From Hyaloraphidium curvatum (lineage: Eukaryota; Monoblepharomycota; Hyaloraphidiomycetes; Hyaloraphidiales; Hyaloraphidiaceae), in contig JAIVFI010000036.1 in the NCBI GenBank assembly GCA_025558095.1, positions 471,028 to 535,027 on the forward strand: a stretch of 64,000 nucleotides of DNA, written 5' to 3'. Within the stretch, counting starts at the first letter, position 1, and each line of letters starts with the position of its first letter. Shown here piece after piece: positions 10,037 to 21,317 of this stretch. Position numbers and translations under genes: made by a program. The notes below the pieces were generated by a model that saw nothing but the letters and a program-made list of their open reading frames with translations, made no database searches and had not been told where the DNA came from.

Positions 10037-12825
10037 ATGCCTTCCCGCGGGCCACGGATCCCGGGAGCGGGCCTCCTGGCCGCGCTGCTGCTGGCATGCT
10101 TGGCCCTTTTGCGCCTCGCGGACGCGTGGCCGACGGGGTTGCCCTCGTCAATCATCGCGGAACGCGTCGCGGCCGTCGGCGACTTCGTCTCGGACTTTCT
10201 CTTCCTCGACGACTCGCGCCTCATCATCGTCGAGAAGCGCGGGCGGCTCGTGCTCTTCCGGGGCGGCGCGCAGGCCGGCGTGCTGCTGGACCTCACGGGG
10301 CGCGTCGCCCCGGCGGCAGGCGGTGCGTGCGCCGCTCCGTCCCTTCCGGCGCCCCCTAATCCCCGCAGATCGAGGCGTAATGTGCATCGCAATGGATCCC
10401 GGTTTCTACAGGGGCCGTCCGTACGTGTACGTCGGCTACACCGTCGACCCGAATCGGAACGGAGGTGGGCCTGCCGTCCCTCACGTGCTTCGGCGTGCGC
10501 CAATCCCGCCTCCAGCGATGAACTACAACATGCTCGCGAGGTTCACTTACCGCAATGATGCGCTGGTGGACGAGAGGCTGCTCATGGGCGGGGGGTGCAG
10601 GCTGGACGGAAGCTGGCAGCAAGGCGACAACTGTTCGGTGCGAGCTCCTTCGCTTCCTGATTTTCTCGCAGCAATGACCTTACTTACGCGCCCTCCGTAC
10701 GTGCAGCCCATGCCCGGCACGACCCACTCGATCGGCACCATCTGGTTCCCCGGCGACGGAGCCATGTGGGTCTCGGTCGGCGAGGGCAACATTCACGACG
10801 GTGCATTCTGGTACGACACGTACGGACAGGGCCGCGTGGGCGAGGCGCTCGCGGTAAGTCTCCTATGATGCCCAATCCGCAGGAGCTCACCCCTGCCCCC
10901 TTTGCCACAGATGGATCCCAACTTTCTCGGCGGCAAGATCCTCCGCCTCAATCCCGACAACGGCGCTGGCCTATCGAGCAACCCCTTCTACAACGGCAAC
11001 GTGTGGAGCGCCAGGAGCAAGGTGTGGGCCGTCGGCCTGCGCAACCCGTTCCGGTGCGCGGGCGGGCCGGGCGCCGTCTACTGCGGCGACGTCGGCTGGT
11101 ATACATGGGAATCGTTCAAAGTCATCTACAGGGGGCAGAACATGGGATGGCCTTGGTGAGGTGCACGGTGCTGTCGGAGAGCCTCTTGCTGACGGGCTCG
11201 CGGTTCAGCTGGGAGGGCAACAACATCCCGCCCGGGCAGAACCCCGGCACTCCCATCTGCCAGCGCATCTACGGCGGCGACAACCCGTACCCCGGGATCC
11301 CCGGATCGCGGGGCGTCCTCTTCCAATGGAACCACAACGGCGCATCCTCGGCGGCCATCGGCGGCGTGCAGATACCCTCGTACTACCCCGGCGTCGGCGG
11401 CCGCTGGATCGTCGCGGACTACACGTCTGGCCAGGTCTGGGCGCTCACCCCCTCGGGCTCGGCCGTGACCTTCTTCAGGAATGCCGACAACCCGGTCGGC
11501 TTCCGCGTTGGACCGGACGGCTGGCTCTACTACATCAACAACTCGGGTGGCACCCTCGTACGCTTCCGCATCCGCGGCTTCACGCCCCCTCCGAATCCCA
11601 CCATTCCCCGGGGCACCACCGCGCGCCCTGTGCGAACCACCAGCAAACGCCCTCCGGACCCGCTGTGCGCGCCGACCGGGGCGGCACGGATCGTCGTGCC
11701 CACCTGCGCGGTCGCCGCTGGGCAGCAGCCCATCGGCGACGTCACGTTCCTCTCCAGGGAGGGCTGGCCGAGGAGCAGGCTGCGGTTTGCGAGGAACGGA
11801 AACTGGGGTCCAGTGGGGCTGGATGCTTCGGTGGGGAGGAGGGGCCAGCCGCAGACGGGGAGGACGCTGAACGTGAACAACCGGTGGTTCATCACCGGTT
11901 GGGGAACGCACTCGATCAGGTGGGTTCTGCTGAGCCGGAAGCCGACGTGCCTGATATCCTTGTCCAGCCAAATCATCGTCTCGCTCAACCGGTGCTGCTT
12001 CCGAATCACCGGCTTCGTCGGCGTCGACGAGGAGGTCCGCCGCTTCTACCCGCAGTGGAACCTCCAGCTCACGAACGTGACGCACACCAACGTCGAGGGC
12101 TCCTGGACAGTGCGCATCCTCGATACCAACCGTCTGGTCTGGAACTCGACCACGGCGCGCCGCATGCGCCTTGGGCAGAACCCCATGCCCTTCGACATCC
12201 GCAACCTGCAGCGCTACAACCGCGTGCAGTTGGACGCCGCCGTTCCCCCCGCCCTGGATCCCCGCCGAGCAGATGTCTGGACCCCCGCGCACCTCAACTG
12301 GGCCGAGGTCAAGGCCTACTGCGGCCCGCGCGCGCCCTACGCCCCGATCATCACCATGACCTCCCCGCCCGAGGGTTTCGCGGCCCAGCCCAACTCGATG
12401 GTGCGGTTCTCGGCCCGCGCGACCTACTGGGACCGCCGAACTCCGGTGCCGGCGTCCATGTTCCGCTGGGACATCAACCTGGTGCACTGCCAGGGGTTCC
12501 TGTGCCACCAGCACAACCCGTTCCAGTTCCAGGGGGTGCTTGCTGGTGCTTTTAACGCGACAGCGCACGATGACACCGATCAGCAGTGTGAGTTTGGCGG
12601 GCAGGGCGGGCGTTGCCCGGCAGGCTTCGCGCTGGGATGGGACACCCATGAGGGACTCGGCCCCGCCTGACGCGCAACCTACTGGCCTGGCGATGGACAA
12701 TGCTGACCGACTTCTCCCCTGCAGACTACTATTATTCGGTGCAGCTAACCGTCCGCGACCGCTGCGGCAACTCCGACATCGTTCGGCGTTCGGTCAGCAT
12801 GGTTGGATTCCAAGCGATGCCCTAG
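10037..12825 (+). CDS. Secreted PQQ-type sugar dehydrogenase with NPCBM and PKD-like modules
   Basis: Eight exons: 10037-10322, 10369-10464, 10516-10637, 10707-10853, 10911-11155, 11209-11919, 11968-12587 and 12725-12825. Introns are 46-69 bp except the last (137 bp). The product is 775 residues. A signal peptide (about 1-32) leads into a glucose/sorbosone dehydrogenase beta-propeller (about 40-390), seen as DRGVMCIAMDPGF, HSIGTIWFPGDGAMW, LRNPFRC and GWPCWEGNN. This fold binds pyrroloquinoline quinone and oxidises sugars, as in fungal AA12 enzymes. A Thr/Pro linker precedes an NPCBM-like carbohydrate-binding module (GWGTHS, RITGFVGVDEE). A PKD-like Ig domain closes the protein (YYYSVQLTVRD). 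An extracellular, polysaccharide-tethered oxidoreductase is the likely role. Confidence 0.8.
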
Positions 12826-12992
12826 ACAAAAACAGCAAGCAACCGCGGATATCTATATTGAACGAAAGGCAGATTGTACCATACCACTGAAGACCATAGA
12901 ATATGATTGGCGTCGCTGGGCAATGGAGTGGATAGTTGGATGGGCTCGAGATTCGGATCGAGCGGCGAGCGACGAGCGACGAGCTTCCAAAC

Positions 12993-13715
12993 ATGGATGA
13001 CCTCTGGGCGAAACTGGACCGTCTAGTCGTGCTGCGCCTCCGCGATCTCCCTCCGGACGTGTTAGACGATGCACCGGATCCCGATCCCGACGATGCCGAT
13101 GGCGACGACGTGTCCGGTGCCCCTGAGCCCCGGGAACGCGCCGTCCCCCTCTCCTGCGCTCGTGCGCTTCTCCACGCCCACCCGTCGGCCGTTCCCTCCC
13201 TGTTTGCCGACCGTGGCATGGCAAAGGACGACTTCGCAGCCGCGGTGTGGTTCCGCTGCCCTCACGCTGGCTGCGGTGGCGCGGTCCTGTTCAAGGTCAA
13301 GGGAACGGGGTACCCCGCGCGGAAGGAGAACTTCGGGAGGTGCCGCAGGTGCGCCAAGGCGCCGCTCATGGAGCTGCGCAAGGACGCACCAGCGACGGCG
13401 ACGCGGTTCGTCGAGCGGACGACGGGGAAGCCGCTGGACCTCGTCTTCTCCGCTGCCGTGGACGGCAACCAGCTGTTCGCCTACAATGCGGCGCACGTCG
13501 AGTACCTGTACTTCCACGTGGCGGCCGAGTTGCGCGTGCGACCCGTTTCGGAATCGTGCGCGCACTCCGGCAGAGAAGGGGGGCTGGACGCTAGGAGCTG
13601 CACGGCGTGCGGGCAGGCGGCGCGCATGCCGGGGTTCCTACGGAATACCAGGCTGAGGAAGAAGCTGCTCGGGATACTCGAAGAGTGGAGGGAGCAGGGA
13701 GAGTCTCTGACGTGA
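12993..13715 (+). CDS. Unrecognised protein with CxxC-type zinc-binding pairs
   Basis: 240 residues from the first ATG in frame; single exon. Not recognised. Residues about 1-50 are Asp/Pro-rich. A central segment has cysteine groups FRCPHAGCGG and GRCRRCAK that resemble a zinc ribbon, and a second set lies near the C terminus (SCAHSGR, SCTACGQ). Basic and Leu-rich residues end the protein (LRKKLLGILEEW). No signal peptide or membrane segment. It is convergent with the dioxygenase gene next door, only about 60 bp apart. Confidence 0.6.
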   Translation: MDDLWAKLDRLVVLRLRDLPPDVLDDAPDPDPDDADGDDVSGAPEPRERAVPLSCARALLHAHPSAVPSLFADRGMAKDDFAAAVWFRCPHAGCGGAVLFKVKGTGYPARKENFGRCRRCAKAPLMELRKDAPATATRFVERTTGKPLDLVFSAAVDGNQLFAYNAAHVEYLYFHVAAELRVRPVSESCAHSGREGGLDARSCTACGQAARMPGFLRNTRLRKKLLGILEEWREQGESLT

Positions 13716-13773
13716 CAGACCGCTCTCTTTTTCACTACATACAACGAGAATCACAGACTTGACCTGCCCGACT

Positions 13774-15348
13774 CTAGACGTACTGGTCGCCCTCCCTCTT
13801 CTGCCCCTTTGCGTAGACCCCGACCGTCTGCCACATCTCCCGCATGATCAGGTTGGCCTGGTGCGGGTCGTTCCCGATCTTGTGGCGCATGTTGACAAAG
13901 TCGACGATGGGCCACTCCATCGAGGTGTTGGAGATGTCCTGAACCCACGTGGACTGCGAGAACAGGTCAGCGGGCGGCAAAGAAGGGAAAAGGGAAGGAG
14001 GCTTACGTCCGTGGACATGTAGTGGCCGGTGAGCGACTTGCGGAACTTCTGGGTCCGGTTCTTGCCGCTGCCGTGGATCTGCGGCCGCAGAACTTAGCTG
14101 CGCCCATCTTCCGTCCCATCGGCATAGCCCACCATGAAAGGGTGGAAGAAGACGGTGTCCCCGGGCTGCAGCTCGGCGTACACCAGCGGCAGGTTCTCGG
14201 GCGAGATCCCCACGACGCCGTGGAACCCGGCGTTCTTGTCCTCCCACGGCGGCACGTCGTGCCGCAGCAGGCCCAGCTTGTGGGTGCCGGGGATGAAGGA
14301 CAGGCACCCGTTCTCGCGGGTGGCGGGGTTGATGGCGGTCCAGACGCCGATGGTCGGGCCGAAGACGGGGAAGTAGATGAGGTCCTGGTGGAGGGGGTGG
14401 CGGCCGGTGACGCCGGCATCCGGAGGTTCTGCGGGACGAAGTGAGCTGGGGTGTCGGATCGACCCCAGGAAAGACTCACTGTTGATGACCATCATGTCGA
14501 TGGTCTTTAGGCCGTAGCCGCAAAAGGCGCTGGCGATCTCGGTCATCCTAGGGTCGTAAATGTACTTCTTCAGCACGTCGTCCGTGTGGATGAAGTTGAA
14601 CTGAGCCAAGCAGATCGAGTCAGGGTGGGAGAGGACCAGTCCAGTCAGTGCCCCGAAGGAGACCCAGCCAACCCAGTCAAGTCAGTGTGCGGAAGGAGAC
14701 CAGTCTCGTCAGTGCACGGAAAGAGATTGGCGGCGGGCCGCGCACCTTATAGACGATGTTCTGGCTCTTCTCCATCCACTTCGGCAGCTCGCCCGACTTG
14801 ATCCGCTTGATGATCGAGACGTCGCGCACGACCACCATGTCCGGCGGCACGGGCCGGCGGCCCTCGCAGATGTCGGCGAACCGCTGCTCGCACTCCTGCA
14901 GGAACGGCACGTCGAGGTGGTTCCGGCGGATGAGGTAGCCTGGTCGGCGGCGGAAGTTCCAGTGCCCTGCGGACGGCCCCTGCCGGCTTTGCCCACCGTT
15001 GGCGTCGTAGAAATCCCGCTCCTCGACGGTGAGCACGCCGGCCGACTGCTCGTCGTCGCTGTAGCGCCATTTGCCGGTGCCGTGCACCTTGGGGTCGTAC
15101 AGCGTCATCGACTCCCTCGGCCGCTCCCACGGCGGGCGCCCGAACGCCGCGTTGAACGCTTCGACGTCCTTGCGGATGGCGGTGTACCGCTCGCGGTCCC
15201 ATTCGGGCACGCCGCGGCCGATGAACTCGTCGACACTGTGGACGAGCTCGCGGGTCGGCGCCGCAGCCAGCGGTCCCGCCGGTCCCGCGGCGCACGGCGC
15301 GTCGAGCTGAGAGGCGAGCTGCCCCAGGCGGCGGGTCGCGGAGGCCAT
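13774..15348 (-). CDS. Phytanoyl-CoA dioxygenase (PhyH) family protein
   Basis: Five exons (15348-14746, 14600-14480, 14428-14133, 14078-14007, 13953-13774) give 423 residues. The introns are 145, 51, 54 and 53 bp. The PhyH double-stranded beta-helix core shows the Fe(II) site HQD (in HPLHQDLIYF), a distal His in IHGSGKN, and the 2-oxoglutarate Arg in the following KFRKSLTGHY. These enzymes are Fe(II)/2-oxoglutarate oxygenases; the substrate cannot be told. The N-terminal 180 residues are an extension rich in charged and aromatic residues. No targeting peptide is evident. Confidence 0.8.
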
Positions 15349-15540
15349 CTCGAGGTGGCGCCGCTGGTTGTGACGCAGAGGTTTCCGCTGGCGGTGGCAA
15401 GGGCACCCGCCGACTCGGGGGCAAAGAGCAACCTGGGCCGTCTCCCAGGCCGATCCGCCACCGATTACCCGCTTTCCGACGCTGACATCATCGAAAGCAA
15501 ATAGGTTCTAGTCATTGGGAGACCCTCTGCCGCTTCCAGG

Positions 15541-16895
15541 CTACAGCTTGGTCTGCCCGACCCCTGAATCCTCAACATCGCTCGCCTTGACCACCACCTT
15601 CCCCCAGGTCTTGCCCGATCCCAGAGCGATCATCCCGTCCTTCGCGCTCGCCAGTCCCACAAAGGGCGTGGTCTGCTTCATCCGATCCGCTGCCGGGCCG
15701 GCGGGGTTGTACACGGGCGGGACGAAGCCGCCCTTTTCCAAAAGCCGCAGGGCGCCCGGGATGTGCCCGCGGGTCGTCGCCGGCTCGTCGGTCCAGTACG
15801 AGCCCCTGGCGGCGAATGCTGATTAGCGAGAGGCCGGATCTGGCGGCTATCAGGGGTTCCTACCAAGCGATGCCCATGACCTCGATGTTCTTCAGCAACA
15901 ACCGGTTCATCGGCAGGCTGGGCAGCGGCGGCAGCGCGGCGCCCTGGTTCCGGTCCAGCCCGGGCACCGCGCCCCGGCCAGCAAAGCCGATGACGATCAG
16001 CCTGCCGTTCCGCGCGATGCACTTGAGCGACTTTGCCGGGTCGCCCACGGGGTCGATAATGACTGCCACAAGCGTCAGGGGAAGGCAATACCGACCGCAA
16101 ATCGACCCACCGTCTGCGCCTGGCCATGCCTTGCCCATCTTCTTGGTGATGGCGAGCACCGTCTTGTCCCATTCCGTGTCCTCGATGTAGTTGATCAAAT
16201 GGTCCGCCTTCCCCTCTGTCCGGCACACCTCCAGCTTCTCCCTGCTGCTCGCCACGGCAATCACCGTCGCCCCCAGCACCTTCCCCATCTGGCACGCGGC
16301 GATGCCCACCCCGCCCGCGGCCGCCAGCACCAGCAGCACCTCGCCCTTTTTGATCCGCGCCTTTTCGACCAACGCGCAGTACGTCGTCGCGTAGCACGCC
16401 GGGATCGCGGGGGCCGCGATCATCGGGAGCCAGTCCGGGAGGGGGAAGACCTGCTCGATGGGCGGGTCGGGGAAGGAGGGGGAGGACCAGGTCACGGGCA
16501 CGAGGATCTGCTGCGACCACGTGCCGTGGTCTTCTTCCGGGTCAGCGGCGCGCGGGAACGGCGCGGAGGGACCTACGGATGGTCGGCATCGAGGAGACAT
16601 TCTGCAGGATCGAGATGCCGAAGACGCGCTGGCCCGGCCGCCATTTGTCCCGCACCGCGGAGCCGACCTTGAGCACCACGCCGGAAAAGTCTGTGCCGCC
16701 CGCGAAGGGGAGCTTCGGCCGGTTCTGGTAGTTGCCCGTGATTACAAGCAAGTCCGCGAAGCCGATGCCGACGTAGGCGATGCCGATGAGGAGTTCGTTC
16801 GGCGCGGGTTCGGGGGGGACGGGGATGCGGACGACGGAGAGTTCGGAGGGGGAGGAGATGTAGCGGTCTTGGAGCAGGGATTCCTGGAGCGCCAT
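15541..16895 (-). CDS. Zinc-independent quinone oxidoreductase (MDR superfamily)
   Basis: Four exons (16895-16577, 16533-16111, 16062-15864, 15805-15541), introns of 43, 48 and 58 bp, 401 residues. It is a medium-chain dehydrogenase/reductase of the NADPH:quinone oxidoreductase type. It has an N-terminal GroES-like fold (GGTDFSGVV, KWRPGQRVFG), the Rossmann loop AAAGGVGIAACQMGK, SSREK at the NADPH phosphate site, GADVIIDPVGD created by splicing, and IEVMGIAWGSYW. No catalytic-zinc cysteine set is visible. The first intron, at 43 bp, is the shortest accepted here and its acceptor (GGAAG) is the least certain. Divergent from the membrane-protein copy on the other strand. Confidence 0.82.
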
Positions 16896-17218
16896 AGCGG
16901 CGGCGAGAATGGAGGAAGGAACGGGCCGATTACCGCGGCGCAGAAGCAAAGGAGGGAGACAGCAAAGGATTGGTTCGCGGTGGTCGACGTTTCCTTGCAG
17001 GTCCGCGTGCGCTGGAACAGCGTTTCCTCGAGGGCCGCGGTCTGGCCGCCTTTTACCGACGAACTGCCCCTGAGACGCTCTCGACGGGTTGTGGCAGTGA
17101 GCAACTGGTTACTCGAGCTCTCTTGGGGGCCCGTTGTAGGAGGACACGAGCTGTGGACATCTCGGGGCCAAAAAGGACCAGAAAGGCGATAGCCCAGGCG
17201 CTTCCGAGGGACCGCAGA
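16896..17218. other. Divergent intergenic region
   Basis: About 320 bp between the quinone oxidoreductase (minus) and the membrane-protein pseudogene (plus). No clear element seen. Confidence 0.35.
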
Positions 17219-18686
17219 ATGGCGGACAAGGCCGACGCTGAACCGACGCCGCTGTCCCTCGGACCGAGAGAATGGCTGCCGTTTTTTCCTGAGGCACCGC
17301 CGCCTGCCCGGGGCCGCGCCGACGATGCTCTCCGTGATCCCGCCCGTGCAGCACGCGAGGCCGACCCGCTGGACGTCGATGCCCTGATTGCCGCCCTGGC
17401 CCCCGCGCCCTCCCTCGCGGGGGCCGTGCAAATGCAGCGCTCGCTCGCGCCGTACACGTCGTGGTACGGGCTGCATATGTGGCTCCTTCTGCTCGGCAAC
17501 CTCCTTCCGCTGGCGCCGGCCTTTGTCTTCAACGACGGCCGCTTCTCCGTGCAGGCCATGGCCGCTGGAGCCGTTGCCCACGCATTGCTGCGTTTGTATC
17601 CCCTCCCGAAGGTGCGCTTCGGCAGGGACCCGGGACTGCTCATGAAAGGATCCCTCGACACGCACCCGATGGCGGGCCTGGCGCGGTGGTTTCAGCTGCT
17701 GCGAGAGGGACCGCCTCCCGCACCCCTTGTTGAGCACGATCCGGAGGACGACGCGTGCCCCTGTCCTTTGCCTGCCTGCGCGGGACGACTGGCGCTTCGG
17801 GCCACCGTCATTCGGGCCGCATATCTCGCAGTGATTGCTCTACTGTTCCTCGCACACGCATTGCTGCTTCTGTGGACTCCAGCCGTGACTTTGGCGGACC
17901 AGACGTGGTCCCACGCCTGGAGTGCAATCCTTATCGCCGTCGCGGGTGCGCTCAACGTCAACATCGCGCTGGTCGACAACGCCCTCATTTTCTCGCAGGC
18001 TTTTTCTCTGATCCAGATTCAGCGGCGCCTGCGAGTTCGGGCCCTTACCCGGGCACTCGATTCTTTTTGTGGACGAGTACCGAGCGGTTCTGCTGGACGG
18101 TAGCAGGGGCCAGGAAGGGGCCTCCGGCGGAGGGTTGTTGCCCTTCGAGCCCTACCAGGCACTACACAAGGCCTTGGAGGGTGCCTGGTCTTCGCAGGCC
18201 GCGCTCCCGGCACAGGTCCAAATCATCTGAACAGCATCTTCAACATCACGGCCACCGCCATCGTCTTCATGGCGTCCAGTCGGGATCCTGCTTGCCCGCC
18301 TTTTTGCTCGCATGGGCGCTCCTCTTGCTGTTCACCTTTGGCTACGCGCTCGTCAACGCCGCTGCCGTCACTGCCGAGGTGTTTCTGTCCGCCGCTCGCG
18401 CTGCCGACGTCCTCGCCGAAATCCGAGCTCTCGCAGTGCGGGCCTCGCTCCTGCCCCGCACTCCCGCGCGTTCATTGGGCCTGGATGCTCTTCGATGATA
18501 CGAAGGTGTGCTGACGTCGTTCCAGCACACGGAGAAGTACGCAGGCAAGCTGTTCGGGTTCCCCGTGACATTCGGTGTGCTGAGGACCGCCGCCGCGTCG
18601 GTGCTACGCTGCTGCTCGGGCTGTGGAGCGTGCTGAGGGGACTGGGGATTTTTGTTACTCTCGAGATAGTGTGCCCGGTGCGGTAA
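17219..18686 (+). pseudogene. Broken copy of a multi-pass membrane protein
   Basis: It opens with an ATG and reads about 280 good codons. These include hydrophobic segments and a Cys-rich HDPEDDACPCP loop that aligns with HDPGDELCSCP of the intact-looking paralogue at 46-48 kb. Homology then continues in other frames: VDEYRAVLLDG after one extra T in the T5 run near 18064-18068, NSIFNITATAIVF, and LLAWALLLLFTFGYALVN after an apparent missing T near 18301-18305. There is an in-frame TGA at 18496-18498, then EKYAGKLFGFPV and the family's C-terminal LWSVLRGLG in yet another frame. The combination of a stop and several shifts favours a pseudogene, although some shifts could be sequencing indels. 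Confidence 0.6.
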
Positions 18687-18760
18687 GCAATCGATCGCAT
18701 CGATCTCATCGGACGAGCCCGAGCCTTTGATGGGAACCCTAGCATGTCCATCTATTCCAT

Positions 18761-20053
18761 TTAATCGAGCGGGCCAGGCGCTGGCAGATCGTCGTCCTCG
18801 TCGTCCCCGTCGTCGGCCAGGTCCGCATCCACGCTCTTGGCCAGCTCGTACAGCCCCAGAGCCGCCGCCGACGGGAGCACCGCCCTCCCCACCTGCCCCA
18901 ACATCCCCTTGAAAAAGAACCGCATCCCTTTTTCCCTCACGGCCTTGAGCACCGACCTCGCGTGCGCCCTCCTGCCGTTGGCCCCGTTGGCCCCGTTTAC
19001 GCGGCGGTTCCCGTTCCTGTGCCCGCCGCCGGTACCCTCCATCTCGCCCGTCACGGGGTCCCACACGATCCGGTCCCCGCGAGCGTCCAGGTAGGCGGTG
19101 CGGACACGATCCAGGGGCGCCGTGGCGAGCTGGAACGCGGCACCGGCGAGGGAGCCGGCGAGGAGCACGTCCGCGGCCTTTGTGCGCCAGCCCGGGGGGG
19201 CGGCTTGGCCGTCTTCGGAAGACGGGGGATGGAAAAAAAACCGCGAGACGGGATGCAGCCGTTTCAGGTGGGTGTAACACCCGAAAAACAGCGAGAAGCC
19301 CAGGGCGTCCTTGGCGCCGGCGAAGGAGAGCCCGGTGTAGGCCCAGCGGACCTTGCGCCACGTCCTTGGCCCGCTGTACTCGCGCGATGCCTCCTTGATC
19401 CTGATTCGCAGGGTTTTGGCGTCCACAAAAGGGGGCTGCAGGACACGGTAGAGGTTCTCGAGAGGGGTAGAAACCAGCGCCTGCGAGGCCCCGCCAATGG
19501 CGCCGGCAACAAAGGGCACGGCAGCAGTGCCGAGGGCTGGACCGAGGAGCGAGGTGGAGACCTGGTAGGTCTGGAAAAGCAGCAGTCCCGAAAGAGAGTT
19601 GAACAGGACGAGGGGGAACACCAGCGACGCCGGGTGCGAGGGCTGCGGAGGATGCTCCTTGGCATTGGCCTCCCCGTTCTTCTTCCCATGGGGCCTCCCA
19701 ATGCGAGCGCGCGACTTGACGCGCTCCCAGACGATCTGTCCCGCCGTCACCGGTGCGCGGGTGGGCCGGAAGAGTCGAACAGGGCTCTTGAAGTAGCCCT
19801 TTAGCAACGATTTCAGGCCCGTAGCCAAGACCAGCGAGGGCGAGGCGAATGCCTTGCCGAGGGCGGCGGCAAAGGGGGGGAAAGTCGATGGCGCGGGTTC
19901 CGGTGTGTCCGAAGTTGGTGGGGGCGCGGTCCGTGGCGGCGCGCCGGCGGGCTGCCGCGAGGGCGACACGGTGGCCGGTCGGTCCCGAGTACGTTCATCG
20001 GATTGCTGCGACGTGCCCGACTTCGTGTCGCCAGGGCCCGGGTCGGCGGCCAT
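18761..20053 (-). CDS. Mitochondrial carrier (SLC25) family protein
   Basis: Single exon, 430 residues. It has carrier repeats with the family's P-x-[DE]-x-x-[RK] loops: APLDRVR is canonical and TPLENLYR is a variant. The glycine-rich helices GAIGGASQALVS and AGSLAGAAFQLA and the late FFFKGMLGQVGRAVLP match the usual end of the third repeat. The first about 75 residues are a Pro/Ser/Thr-rich extension and the C terminus is acidic (DDGDDEDDD). SLC25 proteins exchange metabolites across the inner mitochondrial membrane; the substrate is not deducible. The first repeat is poorly conserved, so it may be a divergent two-signature carrier. Confidence 0.75.
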   Translation of the reverse strand: MAADPGPGDTKSGTSQQSDERTRDRPATVSPSRQPAGAPPRTAPPPTSDTPEPAPSTFPPFAAALGKAFASPSLVLATGLKSLLKGYFKSPVRLFRPTRAPVTAGQIVWERVKSRARIGRPHGKKNGEANAKEHPPQPSHPASLVFPLVLFNSLSGLLLFQTYQVSTSLLGPALGTAAVPFVAGAIGGASQALVSTPLENLYRVLQPPFVDAKTLRIRIKEASREYSGPRTWRKVRWAYTGLSFAGAKDALGFSLFFGCYTHLKRLHPVSRFFFHPPSSEDGQAAPPGWRTKAADVLLAGSLAGAAFQLATAPLDRVRTAYLDARGDRIVWDPVTGEMEGTGGGHRNGNRRVNGANGANGRRAHARSVLKAVREKGMRFFFKGMLGQVGRAVLPSAAALGLYELAKSVDADLADDGDDEDDDLPAPGPLD

Positions 20054-20123
20054 CGGGTGGAAGACGCGCGTCGGCTGATGTCAACAAAGGACGCGCAAGC
20101 GTCGTCCTTCCTCAAGTCTCGAG

Positions 20124-21317
20124 ATGCTCTTCGCGGGGCTCCTCTTCAGAGCCTTCGGATGGCGTTCTAAGCCCGCGAACACTCCCGTACCGACCCTCTA
20201 TGCCCGCTCCCTGGCCCCGCCGGCGATGCCGTCCGCGATCCAGCGTGACGCGTGTCCCCTCCTTATTCCCGAACTGGCTGTCGACGTTGCTTCTTTCCTC
20301 AGACCATGCTCTCGGGACATGCTGAACCTCATGCTCTCGTGTCGGGACGCGTTTGAGGTGCTCCTGCCGCAGATGTACGCGTCCTTCACCCTCACGGACA
20401 TTGGCGAAGGAACGGAGGAGACGGTCGACGCGTTGGAGCGCAGGGGCGTCTTTCGTTTCGTGAAACAGCTCGATACTCGCCAGCCCGACGAGGAGGAGGA
20501 GTGCTTCTTCGCGGACGACTTGGCCCGACGCGTGCTGAGCCTGTGCCCGAACCTCGAGGGCCTGGCGATCCAGATCCGGAGCGTAATGGACGTCGAAGCA
20601 CTCAGTAGTCACAGCCTCGACAAGCTCAAGAGGCTCTCTCTCAAGTATGTCGCCGAGGACTTTGACGAAATGCTCCGCGCATCCCCACCGCGGCTCAAGC
20701 GGCTGGAGTGACTTCGATTGCTGGACGTCGAGTGTCCCCTCGATCACGAGCTCTTTGCCGCGCTCGACGTCGCGTGCCCGGACGGCGTGGTCATGAGCAT
20801 GGAAACCTTCTTCACCGTCAACGACGACCTGCGCGCGTTGCCCGATCGGCTGCTCCGGATGGTGGATACCTGGACGGTGCCGCCCGAGCAGGAATGGAAG
20901 CTCTCCTGCATGGCGGAGAATCCCGGTTTCCGGCCCCGCGCGACCAACCTCCATGAAGTAAGCTACAACCGTTTTCCCGTCGACGCCTGGTCCAGCATCT
21001 GCCCACTGGACTCCCTCGCCGAGGCGTACATCCCAAACCTCACCACGGGGATGGCGGGAGACGCTAATCCGAACCTGCAGAGGCTGGAGATCGGAATCCT
21101 TTTCTTCGGGGGACACCCCGCGGAGCAGACGAGGGCCCTCCTGGACCGTTATCCGCCCCTGGAGGTCGTTGTTCGCGCCGTGGACATCATACCGAGGGGT
21201 GAAAGCACTGAGGTGGCGCGTGCGGTGATCGCCGAGTTTGAGATGTGGGAGGCGCACGGTGTGCTCGAGGGCGTGGCCGTCGTGGGGTTGGAGGAGATGC
21301 GGGACCTGGCGGCTTGA
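20124..21317 (+). pseudogene. F-box-like gene interrupted by one in-frame TGA
   Basis: One reading frame of 398 codons runs from an ATG at 20124 to 21317 with a single TGA at 20709-20711, between LKRLE and LRLLDVE. A TGG-to-TGA change (Trp) would explain it. The N-terminal half has an F-box-like helix pattern (LIPELAVDVASFL...LMLSCRDAFEVLLPQMY) and both halves have Leu-rich repeats (CPNLEGLAIQI, DKLKRLSLKY, NPNLQRLEIGI). No splice sites around the stop remove it cleanly. The possibilities are a recent nonsense pseudogene, a base error, or stop readthrough. F-box proteins recruit targets to SCF ubiquitin ligases. Confidence 0.6.

Noticed and set aside
20709-20711. TGA as a reassigned sense codon
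   Set aside because: TGA ends several clear genes here (for example the fungal regulator), so reassignment across the genome is not supported.
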